From the NCBI GenBank assembly GCA_016937255.1, contig JAFGWG010000147.1, positions 1 to 32,213 of the forward strand: DNA of 32,213 nt, read 5' to 3'. The number at the start of each line of letters is the position of its first letter. Position 1 is the stretch's first letter. Origin of the DNA: Bacteroidales bacterium (lineage in GTDB: Bacteria > Bacteroidota > Bacteroidia > Bacteroidales > DTU049). The notes beneath the pieces were generated by a model that did not search any database, was not told the DNA's origin, and worked only from the letters and a program-made list of their open reading frames with translations. Positions 10,201-18,374 of the stretch are shown here, in pieces. A program made the position numbers and the translations under genes.

Positions 10201-10981
10201 TAACTGTCATTCCAAGTGTGTCGTTGCTTCCGCCATTTGTGCTATAGACTACATACGCAGTGTCAATTCCAGAGGCATCAGTTATTTTTGCGTTTACAGT
10301 GAATGGACCTGTATTATAGATGGTGTCTGTCCAAATAGTTGAAACTTGAGTAATTGAAGGCGGTGTGAGCTCTGATGGAGCAATGGTAACTTTAATATCA
10401 TCAATATACCAACCTGCATTTTGGTTGGGACCGTTATTATTACCATCTGTTAACTTAAAACGAATACGTAAGTCGGCTTGATTACCCGCTAAAGCACTCA
10501 AATCGAATTGTTCAGTTTTCCACCATGTATTTTGCGGTAAAGCTGTATGGGTGGAAGCTTGCCAATCGCCAGCATAACTCTGTGCTGTAAATTTGTTGCT
10601 TGTAAAAGAGCCAGCTCCAAGGTATTCGGTACTGGTAAGAGCAACCCATGTAATACCACCATCAAGACTGTATTCGATTTGTCCTCCATCAAAAATGGGT
10701 TCAATTTTGCAAATATGCTTGAATTCAAGTATAACACTTGAATTTCCAGTAGTTACAATTTGGTTTGTTGTTAGGTAAGAAGAACTGGCAAATGCTACTA
10801 CGCAAGAATCAGAATAAAGACCCCCTGCCTGAATTCTTGAATTGATATCCCAAGTAGTAGAACCTGATGATGTAACAACGTAAGAACCACTTTCAAAGTC
10901 TTCCTCAAAAGCAATGGTTTGAGCAAAACCAACCAAAACACTAAGTGTTAGTACTGCAAAAAGCAATAATGATTTTTTCAT
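4226..10981 (-). CDS. Giant T9SS-secreted multidomain surface protein (beta-helix, GEVED, jelly-roll and CARDB-like domains)
   Basis: About 2,251 residues from the start MKKSLLLFAVLTLSVLVGFAQ, a clean signal peptide; an upstream in-frame ATG would add 12 residues and spoil it. Approximate order: jelly-roll domain ending WYIDDIKV (27-210); Ig-like region (to ~490); CARDB-like domain; right-handed beta-helix rich in Asn/Tyr (600-1030); CARDB-like and Ig-like domains; second jelly-roll ending WYIDEVKI (1217-1385); CARDB-like; GEVED domain (1500-1665) with FIDYNYDGDFDD and WGEVEDYMV; CARDB-like; third jelly-roll ending FALDDIEIL (1764-1945); two more CARDB-like repeats; T9SS type A sorting domain (last ~85 residues, starting LLQNRPNPAND). 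No catalytic signature is evident. I infer an adhesin or matrix protein, possibly glycan-binding. It is transcribed alone. Confidence 0.9.
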   Translation of the reverse strand: MKKSLLLFAVLTLSVLVGFAQTIAFEEDFESGSYVVTSSGSTTWDINSRIQAGGLYSDSCVVAFASSSYLTTNQIVTTGNSSVILEFKHICKIEPIFDGGQIEYSLDGGITWVALTSTEYLGAGSFTSNKFTAQSYAGDWQASTHTALPQNTWWKTEQFDLSALAGNQADLRIRFKLTDGNNNGPNQNAGWYIDDIKVTIAPSELTPPSITQVSTIWTDTIYNTGPFTVNAKITDASGIDTAYVVYSTNGGSNDTLGMTVTAAPDTFSVDIPAQAYNTHVDYHIVAIDLSASANMATTPIDSFYIKQAPPIVIIGTGTSSSYSSPVNGLYNYSWSDIVYSNTEIATSGVIDSIFFEVATVTAPHTFDNQQIYLYTGDSLLSSTSLPDTTLMTKIFDGTYTFTATGWSKIALSTPYYYNGIDHLHVVWVNNDGSYYSGYPTFKYTSTTPSYKDVYAYSDVSLPTTGYLTYSRPNIKIAFQINNNVHDASVVSITEPLTSPIPTISTPYNVKTIIKNLGSDTLTNLTIHWEVNGVPQTPYSWVGSLLQDQSSTEITLGSVSFTNPGINNIRVYSTDPDGFADEQPLNDTVNKSYFVCPGILAGDYTIDPLSPTGGTNFQYFSEVQNALSYCGISDTTIFNIVPGTYNELLTFSTIPGGADTAWVIFQSSTGNATDVILTDSATSTGNNYIINLNGASFMAFKNLTFEPRSSSYARSIVINNSTNNILVDSNIFNGPVVSSTSSDLTHIYNYSSSKDTNLVIRNNKMYNNSYGLYMYGSSSVLLESGNVFENNLLENFYYFGIYSYYQDGFQIKNNTIKTNTTYGSPYGLGLYYNDKVVLSENEIYVPQYYGVYLYYCDGDATTQNEINNNFISIGGTTTSYAFYCNTSYYNNFYYNSINSYSTNTTSRALYLVGGTNHVLINNILSNLGAGYAIYSTTTSITSNYNDLYSQGTNLGYYNSANRVNLAAWQTATSQDGNSVSIYPNFFGMNDLHTITAPLNNLGSPIGITVDIDGDIRSLTNPDMGADEFTPPPYDAIITSVISPLGGCSLGVDSVNIKISNNGIDTINSGLTAFYTINGTGPVSQVVGTPIPPGDTIVFTFSTTVDLTAGSTDSVFNFEFYVNITGDPIQTNDSINYTIISLHSPQPVTVSNATTPYGTSTTLNATSSDTIQWYADALLTQLLHTGSSFTTPILYDTTIYYVASTSGVEYIYSFDTDLQGWIGSTPCPSYTTYNWAYDPDGGNGTAFMIDPSTTSSAVLISPPLPVFGDSVSLEFRHKFETESCCDKGYVAYRIDGGAWTHFTPTSGLYTGSAGLSVDPFASCAYGPTVGVFSGSSSGYMISTGKIPLNGATTLEVAFAFSSDGSIQGTGWYIDEVKISKEGCPGSISEDTVFITGFPSDDVGVIEIINPNSGIDLTNSEPISIRVVNWGSSDQNTIPVNLSINGTTIITDTITTTLHAGDSITFNFGAGADLSAYTTYNLAAYTTLSSDTTLVNDTAFKTVTNSMLIYCAANATSGSYEDLTGLGIGTTVYTNAATGAMYTDYTSLPPFIVAPNATYDISVMSDFAPGYSYQYSCWVNVFIDYNYDGDFDDVGELVYGASTLSSSTAFGTFTIPSNPHLGLTRVRVAFRESGTQLNTGPCGTWTWGEVEDYMVMIIPPIPNDAGVIAITAPDYIQSEGSSIPVEVDVKNFGTDTLHSIPIEYVANSGAPVPYTWNGTLVPGDTVSVTLPNVTVQVDANDICAYTVLTGDSNTFNDNTCGEFYGLPPVVLFEDDMENGTILSPASGTTYWQRGKPTASTINYAHSGDSVWTTMLTTNYANNIETYLEMPTMSFAGINDAYLSFYYWMDAEENSDGGFIQYSLNNGFTWLSLGGLGQTDCLNWYESYITGATPGWSTPTNGWQPAFIKLSSLNGMSNVKIRFGFKSNSTIVANGFALDDIEILALQVPVDAGVISIDQPTGATTPGDPINVNVTIQNFGSTTLTSIPVTYTINTGYPPQNGTWTGSLAPGATTTFAFTPTYNGPAQNYRLCAFTKVTGDPYPSNDSACLYIPMGQANVDAGISAILSPNTSTSSGQTVTVQARIKNFGLTTLTSIPVIYKINSITQANEVWTGTLNSGDSVDYTFTTTYQGPISQYNFCVKTNLVGDQVSSNDEICSSITSGIESASANGVVLLQNRPNPANDETEIRYTLPQPGTCKFTVRNALGEIIYDVETSGELGINKLVINTVNYEQGIYFYTIEYEDVILTRRFTILH

Positions 10982-11006
10982 AATAGAAATAGTTATTTTA
11001 TGACCA

Positions 11007-11014
11007 CAAAAATA
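11007..11014 (-). promoter_or_regulatory. -7 box of the giant surface protein promoter
   Basis: Read on the minus strand the octamer is TATTTTTG (TAnnTTTG), about 25 nt upstream of the ATG at 10981. This supports that start over the longer reading frame beginning at 11017. No good -33 element was seen. Confidence 0.45.
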
Positions 11015-11102
11015 CAAAATAGTTCATAGCATAGACACTAGTTATTTGTATAAGTTGCATTATTTATCATATTGTATAATTAGATTGAAGAAAAAATAGT
11101 GC

Positions 11103-11110
11103 TATTTTTG
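11103..11110 (+). promoter_or_regulatory. -7 box of the rel/spoT promoter
   Basis: TATTTTTG matches TAnnTTTG 16 nt before the ATG at 11127, implying a very short leader. TTG at 11085-11087 is a possible -33 element, with 15-nt spacing, slightly short. Confidence 0.5.
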
Positions 11111-11126
11111 TGCAAATATCTTTTGA

Positions 11127-13364
11127 ATGGAATTTGGCTTAACAGAACAGGAAAGAAAAGAATTGCTAAAACGATATCGCAATTTGCTTAAAGTGAGCAA
11201 GCCATATATTGATTTGAAAGATAAAAAGTTGATTCGTAAAGCTTTTAACCTTGCTGCCGAAGCGCATAAGGGTATGCGACGTAGATCTGGCGAACCTTAT
11301 ATCTTTCATCCAGTTGAGGTTGCTAATATTGCTGCCGGTGAAATTGGGCTAGGAACCACATCTATTGTTTGTGCTCTTTTGCACGATGTTGTAGAGGATA
11401 CCGATTACTCTCTTGAAGATATTCGCGGACTTTTTGGCGATAAAGTGACTCTCATTATTGATGGTCTGACAAAAATGTCGGGGGTTGTAGATAATTCAGG
11501 GGTTTCTCCTTCACTTCAGGCAGAGAATTTTAAAAAGATTCTTCTGACAATGTCCGAAGATATCAGGGTTATTCTCATAAAACTTGCCGATAGATTGCAT
11601 AATATGCGTACTTTATCGGCTCTGCCTTCAACAAAACGTCTTAAAATAGCATCCGAAACTTCATTCCTCTTTGCTCCTTTGGCACATCGCTTGGGTTTAT
11701 ATGCTGTGAAAAGCGAGATGGAAGATCTGGTTTTAAAATATACCGAGCCCGAAATTTTTGAGGGAATTACCCAAAAGCTAAAGGAGACAGAGGAAGAACG
11801 AAATAGATTTATTCGTAGCTTCATTGCTCCATTAAAAAACCAATTGAGTGAAACTGGATTGAGATTTAGGGTTATTGGCAGAACCAAGTCCATCAATTCC
11901 ATTTGGAATAAAATGTTGCGGAAGAAAATACCTTTTGAAGAAGTTTACGATCTGTTTGCGATTAGAGTGGTATTGGATTCAAAACGAGATGAAGAAAGAG
12001 TTGATTGCTGGAAAGCTTATTCGGTAATAACCGATACGTATCGCCCTAATCCAGATCGTTTGCGAGATTGGATTTCAGTACCCAAGGCAAATGGATACGA
12101 AGCATTGCATACCACTGTTATGAGTGATGTTGGAAAGTGGGTGGAAGTGCAGATTCGTTCAGAGCGAATGAACGAAATTGCAGAAAAAGGATATGCAGCT
12201 CATTGGAAATATAAGGAAGATCATGAAGGAATTGAAAGCACACTCGATGATTGGTTGGCTCGGATTCGCGAATTATTGCAGAGATCAGAATCCAATGCTC
12301 TTGATTTTCTCGATGATTTTAAGCTAACCCTTTTTACCGACGAAATATTTGTGTATACTCCAAAGGGCGAAATGAGAAATATGCCTAAAAATAGTACAGC
12401 ACTAGATTTCGCATATCATATTCACACCGATCTCGGCAATAAATGTATTGGAGCTAAAACAAATCATAAACTGGTTTCTCTCAATCATGTACTAAAAAGC
12501 GGTGATCAGATTGAAATTCTTACCAGTGAACGTCAAAGCCCAAAAGAGGAATGGTTGAGTTTTGTAATTACGGCTAAGGCAAAATCACAGATTAAACAAG
12601 CTGTGAAAGAAGACAAAAAGAAACTTCTGCTGAGGGGTAGGAATATTCTCGAACGTATGTTTGCTCAGGTTAAAGCCGAAGCAGATGAAAAAACTCTGAG
12701 GGAATTTATTAAGTATGTTGGGGTAAACTCTGAACAGGAGCTTTTTTTGGAAGCCTCAAAAGGAAATATTGAGGTGAAAACCGTTAAATCTTTTGTGACT
12801 ATTAAAGAACGCAGCGGATGGTTGAATTATCTACGTAAACCTTTCGTTAGGGGAAAAAGCACTATTCACTCGGAGGCCATACCCGAACAAAATAATGATT
12901 TGAGCTCCTTGAAAACCATTGAACTTGATACCAATAATAGTATCGTTTATAAAATCGCAGAATGTTGTAATCCTATTCCTGGTGATTCTGTAATCGGATT
13001 TGTTAGTTCAGAGACTTCTCTCGAAATTCATAGAGCCAATTGCCCAACAGCTATCCGCTTAAATTCTCGCTATGGCGAACGAATGAAAAAAGTGAAGTGG
13101 AACTCGGCAGATGATATTACTTTTAAAACAGGAATTCAGATGTATGGTATTGATCGACAGGGTATTGTTCGCGATATCAGTAAGCTTGTTTCCGAAGAAC
13201 TTAATATCAATATCAGCGCGTTTCATTTGGAAAGTACAAGCGCTAGCGGAACGTTTGAGGGCACTATTTTGCTCTATGTCAACGATACCGAAAATCTAAA
13301 AAAATTAATTGGTAAGATAAGAAAGGTTGATGGGGTTCGTAAAGCATATAGAATCAGACAATAA
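11127..13364 (+). CDS. Bifunctional (p)ppGpp synthetase/hydrolase, RelA/SpoT family
   Basis: A 745-residue long RSH enzyme that makes and degrades (p)ppGpp in the stringent response. The HD hydrolase domain (~50-200) keeps the histidine and HD motifs (FHPVEVANI, LLHDVVEDT, KLADRLHNMRT). The synthetase domain (~240-360) has RDWISVPKANGYEALHTT and VEVQIRSERMNEIAEKGYAAHWKYK. A TGS domain (~400-465) and a C-terminal ACT domain (~665-745) follow. The loop before FEEVYDLFAIRVV is basic (LRKK), as in bifunctional Rel rather than synthetase-only RelA. Both active sites therefore look intact. It heads a co-directional run with fur and purA. Confidence 0.95.
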   Translation: MEFGLTEQERKELLKRYRNLLKVSKPYIDLKDKKLIRKAFNLAAEAHKGMRRRSGEPYIFHPVEVANIAAGEIGLGTTSIVCALLHDVVEDTDYSLEDIRGLFGDKVTLIIDGLTKMSGVVDNSGVSPSLQAENFKKILLTMSEDIRVILIKLADRLHNMRTLSALPSTKRLKIASETSFLFAPLAHRLGLYAVKSEMEDLVLKYTEPEIFEGITQKLKETEEERNRFIRSFIAPLKNQLSETGLRFRVIGRTKSINSIWNKMLRKKIPFEEVYDLFAIRVVLDSKRDEERVDCWKAYSVITDTYRPNPDRLRDWISVPKANGYEALHTTVMSDVGKWVEVQIRSERMNEIAEKGYAAHWKYKEDHEGIESTLDDWLARIRELLQRSESNALDFLDDFKLTLFTDEIFVYTPKGEMRNMPKNSTALDFAYHIHTDLGNKCIGAKTNHKLVSLNHVLKSGDQIEILTSERQSPKEEWLSFVITAKAKSQIKQAVKEDKKKLLLRGRNILERMFAQVKAEADEKTLREFIKYVGVNSEQELFLEASKGNIEVKTVKSFVTIKERSGWLNYLRKPFVRGKSTIHSEAIPEQNNDLSSLKTIELDTNNSIVYKIAECCNPIPGDSVIGFVSSETSLEIHRANCPTAIRLNSRYGERMKKVKWNSADDITFKTGIQMYGIDRQGIVRDISKLVSEELNINISAFHLESTSASGTFEGTILLYVNDTENLKKLIGKIRKVDGVRKAYRIRQ

Positions 13365-13381
13365 GTTTATTTTTTTTATTT

Positions 13382-13409
13382 ATTCTAAATAACAATAGAA
13401 TTTTTTTTT
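13382..13409 (+). terminator. Weak AT-rich terminator after rel/spoT
   Basis: ATTCTA (13382-13387) pairs with TAGAAT (13396-13401) around an 8-nt loop and runs into nine T. The stem is short and lacks G-C strength, so it may be only partial. Confidence 0.35.
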
Positions 13410-13416
13410 AATTTTA
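13409..13416 (+). promoter_or_regulatory. Possible -7 box of the fur promoter
   Basis: TAATTTTA matches TAnnTTTG at 7 of 8 positions, 17 nt before the ATG at 13434. The poor last base makes it tentative. Confidence 0.35.
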
Positions 13417-13433
13417 CAGCAAATATCTTTCTG

Positions 13434-13910
13434 ATGAATAAAACAAATAAGATTCAACAGCCCAATGAATCATACGAAATGGTGAAGCAAATCTTTACCG
13501 AGTATTTGGAAAAGTCAAAGCATCGTAAGACTCCCGAGCGTTTCACTATACTGAAGGAGATTTATGCTCATGATGGTCATTTCGATATTGAATCGCTCTA
13601 CATCAGAATGAAAAATAATCGTTATCGCGTTAGCCGTGCCACACTTTATAATACTATGGATTTATTGTTGGATTGCGGTTTAGTGGTGAAGCATCAGTTT
13701 GGGCAAAACTGTTCGCATTACGAGAAAAGTTATAAGTTTCATCAGCACGATCACGCTATTTGTTCACAATGCAATAGTATTATTGAATTTTGTGATCCCC
13801 GTATTCAAGAAGTTGAGGATTCCCTCAAAAAAATGTTTAACTTTGAACCCATTAATCATTCGCTTGTTTTTTATGGTATTTGTGAAAAATGTCGCTCAAA
13901 GAAATCATAA
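13434..13910 (+). CDS. Fur-family transcriptional regulator
   Basis: A 158-residue metal-responsive repressor. The winged-helix DNA-binding half (~25-100) has RKTPERFTILKEIY and the recognition region YRVSRATLYNTMDLLLDCGLV. The dimerisation half has the metal and zinc ligands HQHDHAICSQC and, near the C-terminus, GICEKC, giving two CxxC pairs for the structural zinc. Fur, PerR and Zur cannot be separated confidently from this. It sits between rel/spoT and purA; I recall this neighbourhood as common in Bacteroidetes. Confidence 0.92.
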   Translation: MNKTNKIQQPNESYEMVKQIFTEYLEKSKHRKTPERFTILKEIYAHDGHFDIESLYIRMKNNRYRVSRATLYNTMDLLLDCGLVVKHQFGQNCSHYEKSYKFHQHDHAICSQCNSIIEFCDPRIQEVEDSLKKMFNFEPINHSLVFYGICEKCRSKKS

Positions 13911-13959
13911 TAATAAGTTGATTGATAGAATTTTTGTACTTGTTTACAGTTAGACACTG

Positions 13960-15255
13960 ATGAATATGAATGTTGACGTTATTTTGGGTCTTCAATGGGG
14001 TGATGAGGGCAAAGGCAAAATCGTAGATGCTGTTGCTAAAGATTACGATGTTATTGCACGTTTTCAGGGAGGTCCCAACGCTGGCCATACTATTGAATTT
14101 GAAAATAAGAAATTTGTTCTTCATACCATTCCTAGTGGTATTTTTCATGAAAATATCAGCAATGTTATTGGTAATGGGGTAGTGCTCGATCCTTTTGTTT
14201 TTATGAAGGAGATTGAGAAAATTCAAAGTGCTGGGTACGACCCGCATAAAAATCTTATCATTTCCGATAAAACTCATTTAATTTTTCCGGGTCATCGATT
14301 GCTGGATGCAGTTTGTGAAATGGCTCTAGGAAACAAAAAAATTGGCAGTACACTCAAAGGTATTGGTCCTGCATATACAGAGAAATTTCAGCGTAAAGGA
14401 TTTCGTACTGGCGATATTTTTGCTTCAGATTTTGAATCGAAATTTAAGTTTCATCGTGATGAGCAAGTAAAAAGGGCGAAAGAAATTCATCCTTCTATTT
14501 CGGAAATACTAATCGACGGGCTCTCTTACGATGAGTATGAAAGCAAATGGCTTGAGGCTGTTAAGGATTTACAAACTTTCCGCGTAGAAGCAACCGAAAT
14601 TTATCTCAATCGTCTCTTGCAGAACGGTAAAAGAATTCTTGCCGAAGGCGCTCAAGGTTCATTGCTCGATATCGACTTCGGTTCTTATCCTTATGTTACA
14701 TCATCAAATACCACTAGTGGTGGCGTTTGTACTGGTCTCGGAATTCCTCCTACAAGTATTGGTAAGGTTTTTGGTATCTTTAAAGCTTATTGTACTCGGG
14801 TTGGAAATGGACCTTTCCCGACTGAATTGCATGATGAAATGGGTGAAGAATTACGAAAAAATGGCCATGAATTTGGCTCCACCACTGGGCGACCTCGCAG
14901 ATGCGGATGGCTTGATTTGCCTGCATTACGGTATGCAATTATGATTAATGGCGTAAGCGATTTGGTGATGACAAAAGCAGATGTTTTAGATTCTTTAGAA
15001 ACCATTCAGGTAGCAAACACGTATATATCTCAAAATCATGAGTATATGTTTCCAGAGTTTCGTTTTGGAGAGAATTTTGAACCAAAATTGTCTAACCACA
15101 ATGGCTGGAAAATGGATATTACCAATATGACGCAAAAAAGCGAGCTCCCATCAAAATTTCTTGAGTATTTCAATTTTATTGAAAAGGAGTTAAATTCCAA
15201 AATTTCATATGTTTCCGTTGGTCCCGGAAGAAGTCAAATTATTAAAACACAGTAA
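13960..15255 (+). CDS. purA: Adenylosuccinate synthetase
   Basis: A 431-residue cytosolic enzyme that joins IMP and aspartate using GTP to form adenylosuccinate, the first committed step to AMP. The N-terminal signature GLQWGDEGKGKIVD (residues 10-23) has the catalytic Asp and GTP loop. GGPNAGHTI, GIGPAY, GAQGSLLDIDFGSYPYVTSS and TTGRPRRCGWLD are also intact, and the length is standard. Start MNMNVDV is used; MNVDV two codons later is equally possible. A near-consensus -7 box (AATTTTTG at 13929-13936) precedes it. The next gene starts 2 nt after the stop, so PurA is probably co-transcribed with the envelope genes that follow. Confidence 0.97.
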   Translation: MNMNVDVILGLQWGDEGKGKIVDAVAKDYDVIARFQGGPNAGHTIEFENKKFVLHTIPSGIFHENISNVIGNGVVLDPFVFMKEIEKIQSAGYDPHKNLIISDKTHLIFPGHRLLDAVCEMALGNKKIGSTLKGIGPAYTEKFQRKGFRTGDIFASDFESKFKFHRDEQVKRAKEIHPSISEILIDGLSYDEYESKWLEAVKDLQTFRVEATEIYLNRLLQNGKRILAEGAQGSLLDIDFGSYPYVTSSNTTSGGVCTGLGIPPTSIGKVFGIFKAYCTRVGNGPFPTELHDEMGEELRKNGHEFGSTTGRPRRCGWLDLPALRYAIMINGVSDLVMTKADVLDSLETIQVANTYISQNHEYMFPEFRFGENFEPKLSNHNGWKMDITNMTQKSELPSKFLEYFNFIEKELNSKISYVSVGPGRSQIIKTQ

Positions 15256-15257
15256 AA

Positions 15258-16793
15258 ATGAAAACTTATATTTATTTTCTGATTTTCTTTTTTCTCCTGT
15301 CGGCTAATTTCTATGCTCAGGCTCAGGAAGATGTGGACGAAAAGGATGTTCCTGAAGTAGTTGTTACTAAACTCGGTAACTTATTCCCTGGCGCTGAAAG
15401 TGTTGCTTGGCAAATGGAGGATAAAGAGTACTATGCTAACTTCACTTATGAAGGAAGTACTTCTTTTTGTGCTTTTACATATACCGGTCGTTGGTTGGTT
15501 TCAAAAACCGATTCAAAGTTTGAGGATGTGCCTCGTTCTATGCAAAGAAGTTTGAGTAGCGATTTTGGACAATGTGTAATTGAGAAAATTTCGTTACGCG
15601 AAACCAAAGATGTTTCAGAGTATATTGTATCCTTAAACGATACGATAGAGAAGGCTAAACTCTTGGCATTTTTTGATATTTCTGGTAATTTTGTAAAGAA
15701 AACAGATGGCGCAGGTAACGATCTTGATATTTCTCTGACCAATAATGGAGGTGATAATAGTAATGATAACGATAAAATGCAGCCTGTCCATCCTAAAGAA
15801 TTGCCTTCATCAATAAATTCTTATGTGATTGTAAATTATCCAGAGCATAAAATTAATGAAGCATTTTTTCTGAATAATGACGAGTATTCAAATACCTATT
15901 ATTTGATACTTGGGGAAGATCTTAGTGCAAAAACAATTGAATTATGGTTCGATTTTCAGGGAAAACTTATAAAATCAACAGGACTTGTTGTTGAAAACCC
16001 TGATAATAATAATCCAGACGATAAAACAAACAGAAATAATGTAAGAAATAAAGAAGTGAAGCCTCCTTATCCTGAAAATAAAGTACCTGCTAATGCGGTA
16101 GAGATTTTTAAGAAAAAGGAAGCGCGTGCTGAAGAAATTCGTTGGGATACTGTTGGAACAGAATTTATGGTTTCTTATTATAACCCCAGTCGTGATTGGG
16201 ATTGTAGAATGTATTTCAATAAAAGTGGAGTTTGGACAAAAACAGTTGTGATGAACGATGTTCGAGATTTGCACCCACTTATTCAGCGTAATCTTGAAGA
16301 GAATTATGGAGATTTGGATATTTATACTGCAGAGTACTTTACTTTTGCTGATAAATCAAAATACTACTTGGTAAAAGTATATAATAAAGATTGGCTCAAT
16401 GATCCTATGGTTTATACTGAATTGTACTATTCCCGTTCAGGTCGTTTGGAAAAGGAAGTTCTCGCCAATTACATCGATCCCGATGACGAATATTACAAGG
16501 AAAAACGCCAGAATGAGATTGAAAACCTTCAAAATGTTATTGATGGTGACGATATTTCCCTCGATGATGGGGATATGGTTGATGGTCAGAATATCTCTCA
16601 AAAAGAATTGCCCAGTGCAGCTAATCAGTATATAAAAGAAAACTATTCTGAATATCGTTTTCTTGAAGCAATGACGCTGAGCGATGATGGTCAATACATG
16701 TATAGCGTTTTTATTAAGCGTGAAGGTTACGATGAACGTAAACGTGTATTGTTTGACCTGCAAGGAAAATTTATTAAAGAGGAAGATATCTGA
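15258..16793 (+). CDS. Secreted PepSY-like repeat protein
   Basis: A 511-residue exported protein with a signal peptide (residues 1-22, ending NFYAQAQ). The mature part contains several modules of the Bacteroidetes PepSY-like (BLIP-like) fold, each beginning with a V/LP...A.....FP/YP helix followed by beta strands and a G.(W/F)(L/I)K turn. Modules start near residues 29, 182, 276 and 451; the first reads LGNLFPGAESVAWQMEDKEY. Acidic Asn/Asp-rich linkers separate them. Such proteins are periplasmic or outer-membrane associated; a molecular function is not established. It follows purA by 2 nt and precedes the OstA-like gene by 11 nt, so the three probably form one transcript. Confidence 0.75.
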   Translation: MKTYIYFLIFFFLLSANFYAQAQEDVDEKDVPEVVVTKLGNLFPGAESVAWQMEDKEYYANFTYEGSTSFCAFTYTGRWLVSKTDSKFEDVPRSMQRSLSSDFGQCVIEKISLRETKDVSEYIVSLNDTIEKAKLLAFFDISGNFVKKTDGAGNDLDISLTNNGGDNSNDNDKMQPVHPKELPSSINSYVIVNYPEHKINEAFFLNNDEYSNTYYLILGEDLSAKTIELWFDFQGKLIKSTGLVVENPDNNNPDDKTNRNNVRNKEVKPPYPENKVPANAVEIFKKKEARAEEIRWDTVGTEFMVSYYNPSRDWDCRMYFNKSGVWTKTVVMNDVRDLHPLIQRNLEENYGDLDIYTAEYFTFADKSKYYLVKVYNKDWLNDPMVYTELYYSRSGRLEKEVLANYIDPDDEYYKEKRQNEIENLQNVIDGDDISLDDGDMVDGQNISQKELPSAANQYIKENYSEYRFLEAMTLSDDGQYMYSVFIKREGYDERKRVLFDLQGKFIKEEDI

Positions 16794-16804
16794 TAAACTC
16801 TACG

Positions 16805-18373
16805 ATGCAACGCATCCTCCTTTTCTCGGGCCTCTTGTTATTATTTGTCTGCGTACATGCGCAAGAGAAAAAAAAGATTCTACTCAAATCTGCAGAAATT
16901 CTTGAATATAACAGGGAAGTAAATCCTGATGTTCAGATTTTAAAAGGCAATGTTGTTTTTCAGCATAAGGAAACTTATATGTATTGCGACTCTGCGTTTC
17001 TGTATATCAATAAAAATAGCATGGATGCATTTGGCAATGTGCATATTAAAGCATCTGATACTACTAATATTTATGGCGAAAAACTACATTATGAAGGCGA
17101 TTCACGTATTGCTGTAATGGAGAAGGATGTCGAATTAATTGATAATCAGATTATTCTTAGAACAGACAAGCTTACCTACGATTTAGGCGAACATACGGCC
17201 TTCTACTTAAATGGGGGCAAAATTGAGGATCCCAATAATCAACTAACCAGTACCAAGGGATATTATAATAGTGACAGTAAAGAGTTTTTCTTTAAGGATG
17301 ATATTTTGGTAGAGGGCAATAATTTCAATATGGAATCAGATAGCCTAATGTATAACACAAATACAGAAATTGTTGACTTCTTTGGAAATACAAAAATTAT
17401 TACTGATAGCACGACCATTTATTGTAATTATGGTTGGTACGATACTAAACAGGATATTACACGACTGCACGGGAAAGCTAGAATGTACAATGGCTCGTCA
17501 ATTTTGGAAGGCGATACTTTGTATTATGAACGTCGCAAAGGAGCTGGGCAGGCATATAAAAATGTGTCTTTTCGTGATACAACTGAGAATATTATGCTCA
17601 CCGGGCAATACGGTCTTTTCAATGAAGCAGATAGTTCGGTTTTGGCGACCGACAGTGCTGTTTTTATGAATTGGGAGGCCAATGATACCCTGTATTTGCA
17701 TGGGGATACACTTTTTAGTATGAAAGATACGCTCTCGCAACGAATTATCAGGGTGCATTATAATGTGCGTTTCTACAGGAATGATATGCAGGGCGTTTGC
17801 GATTCACTCTATTACACTGAAGATGATTCTTTGATGCGAATGTATGTAAGTCCTGTTTTATGGTCTGATTCCAGTCAGCTAAGTGCCGATTATATGCATT
17901 TCAAGGTAAATAGGAGTGAGATCACTTCACTTTTTATGGATGAGAATGCTTTTATTATTTCCCGAGTTGAAGGAGAAAATTTTCAGCAGATTAAAGGGAA
18001 GAGAATGTATGGGTATTTTCTTCAAAATGAGCTCGACAGGCTTGATGTAAAAGGAAACGCTGAAACCATATATTTTATAGAAAATGAGGATGGAACGAAA
18101 ACAGGCATTAATAATTCAACCAGTGCTGAACTGAAAATTCACTTTAGTAATCGTGAAGTTGAAATGCTTCGTATGATGGGTGCGCCAAAAGGCACAATAT
18201 ACCCCTATGAGCAATTACCCGCGGAGAGACGAAAACTAAATGGTTTTGTATGGCATGAAAACATTAGACCTCTGAATGCGGCCGATGTTTTGAGAAATAC
18301 CAATAATAATACTATCACTATTGAAGTGAATAGGAGTGGGAGAAGTATTGAAGATAATAGCGGGGAAAATTAA
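16805..18373 (+). CDS. OstA-like (LptA-like) LPS transport protein
   Basis: A 522-residue exported protein. Signal peptide MQRILLFSGLLLLFVCVHAQ (1-20), then an OstA-like domain: repeated short beta strands of the jelly-roll type seen in LptA/LptC/LptD, for example VQILKGNVVFQHKETYMYCD, MDAFGNVHIKA and NIYGEKLHYEG. The pattern of about 20-residue strand repeats continues over most of the length, making it longer than E. coli LptA (~185 residues). It would carry LPS across the periplasm to LptD, which is encoded nearby at 20647. The stop codon is separated by a single base from the stop of the convergent mlaD-like gene. Confidence 0.85.
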   Translation: MQRILLFSGLLLLFVCVHAQEKKKILLKSAEILEYNREVNPDVQILKGNVVFQHKETYMYCDSAFLYINKNSMDAFGNVHIKASDTTNIYGEKLHYEGDSRIAVMEKDVELIDNQIILRTDKLTYDLGEHTAFYLNGGKIEDPNNQLTSTKGYYNSDSKEFFFKDDILVEGNNFNMESDSLMYNTNTEIVDFFGNTKIITDSTTIYCNYGWYDTKQDITRLHGKARMYNGSSILEGDTLYYERRKGAGQAYKNVSFRDTTENIMLTGQYGLFNEADSSVLATDSAVFMNWEANDTLYLHGDTLFSMKDTLSQRIIRVHYNVRFYRNDMQGVCDSLYYTEDDSLMRMYVSPVLWSDSSQLSADYMHFKVNRSEITSLFMDENAFIISRVEGENFQQIKGKRMYGYFLQNELDRLDVKGNAETIYFIENEDGTKTGINNSTSAELKIHFSNREVEMLRMMGAPKGTIYPYEQLPAERRKLNGFVWHENIRPLNAADVLRNTNNNTITIEVNRSGRSIEDNSGEN

Positions 18374-18374
18374 T

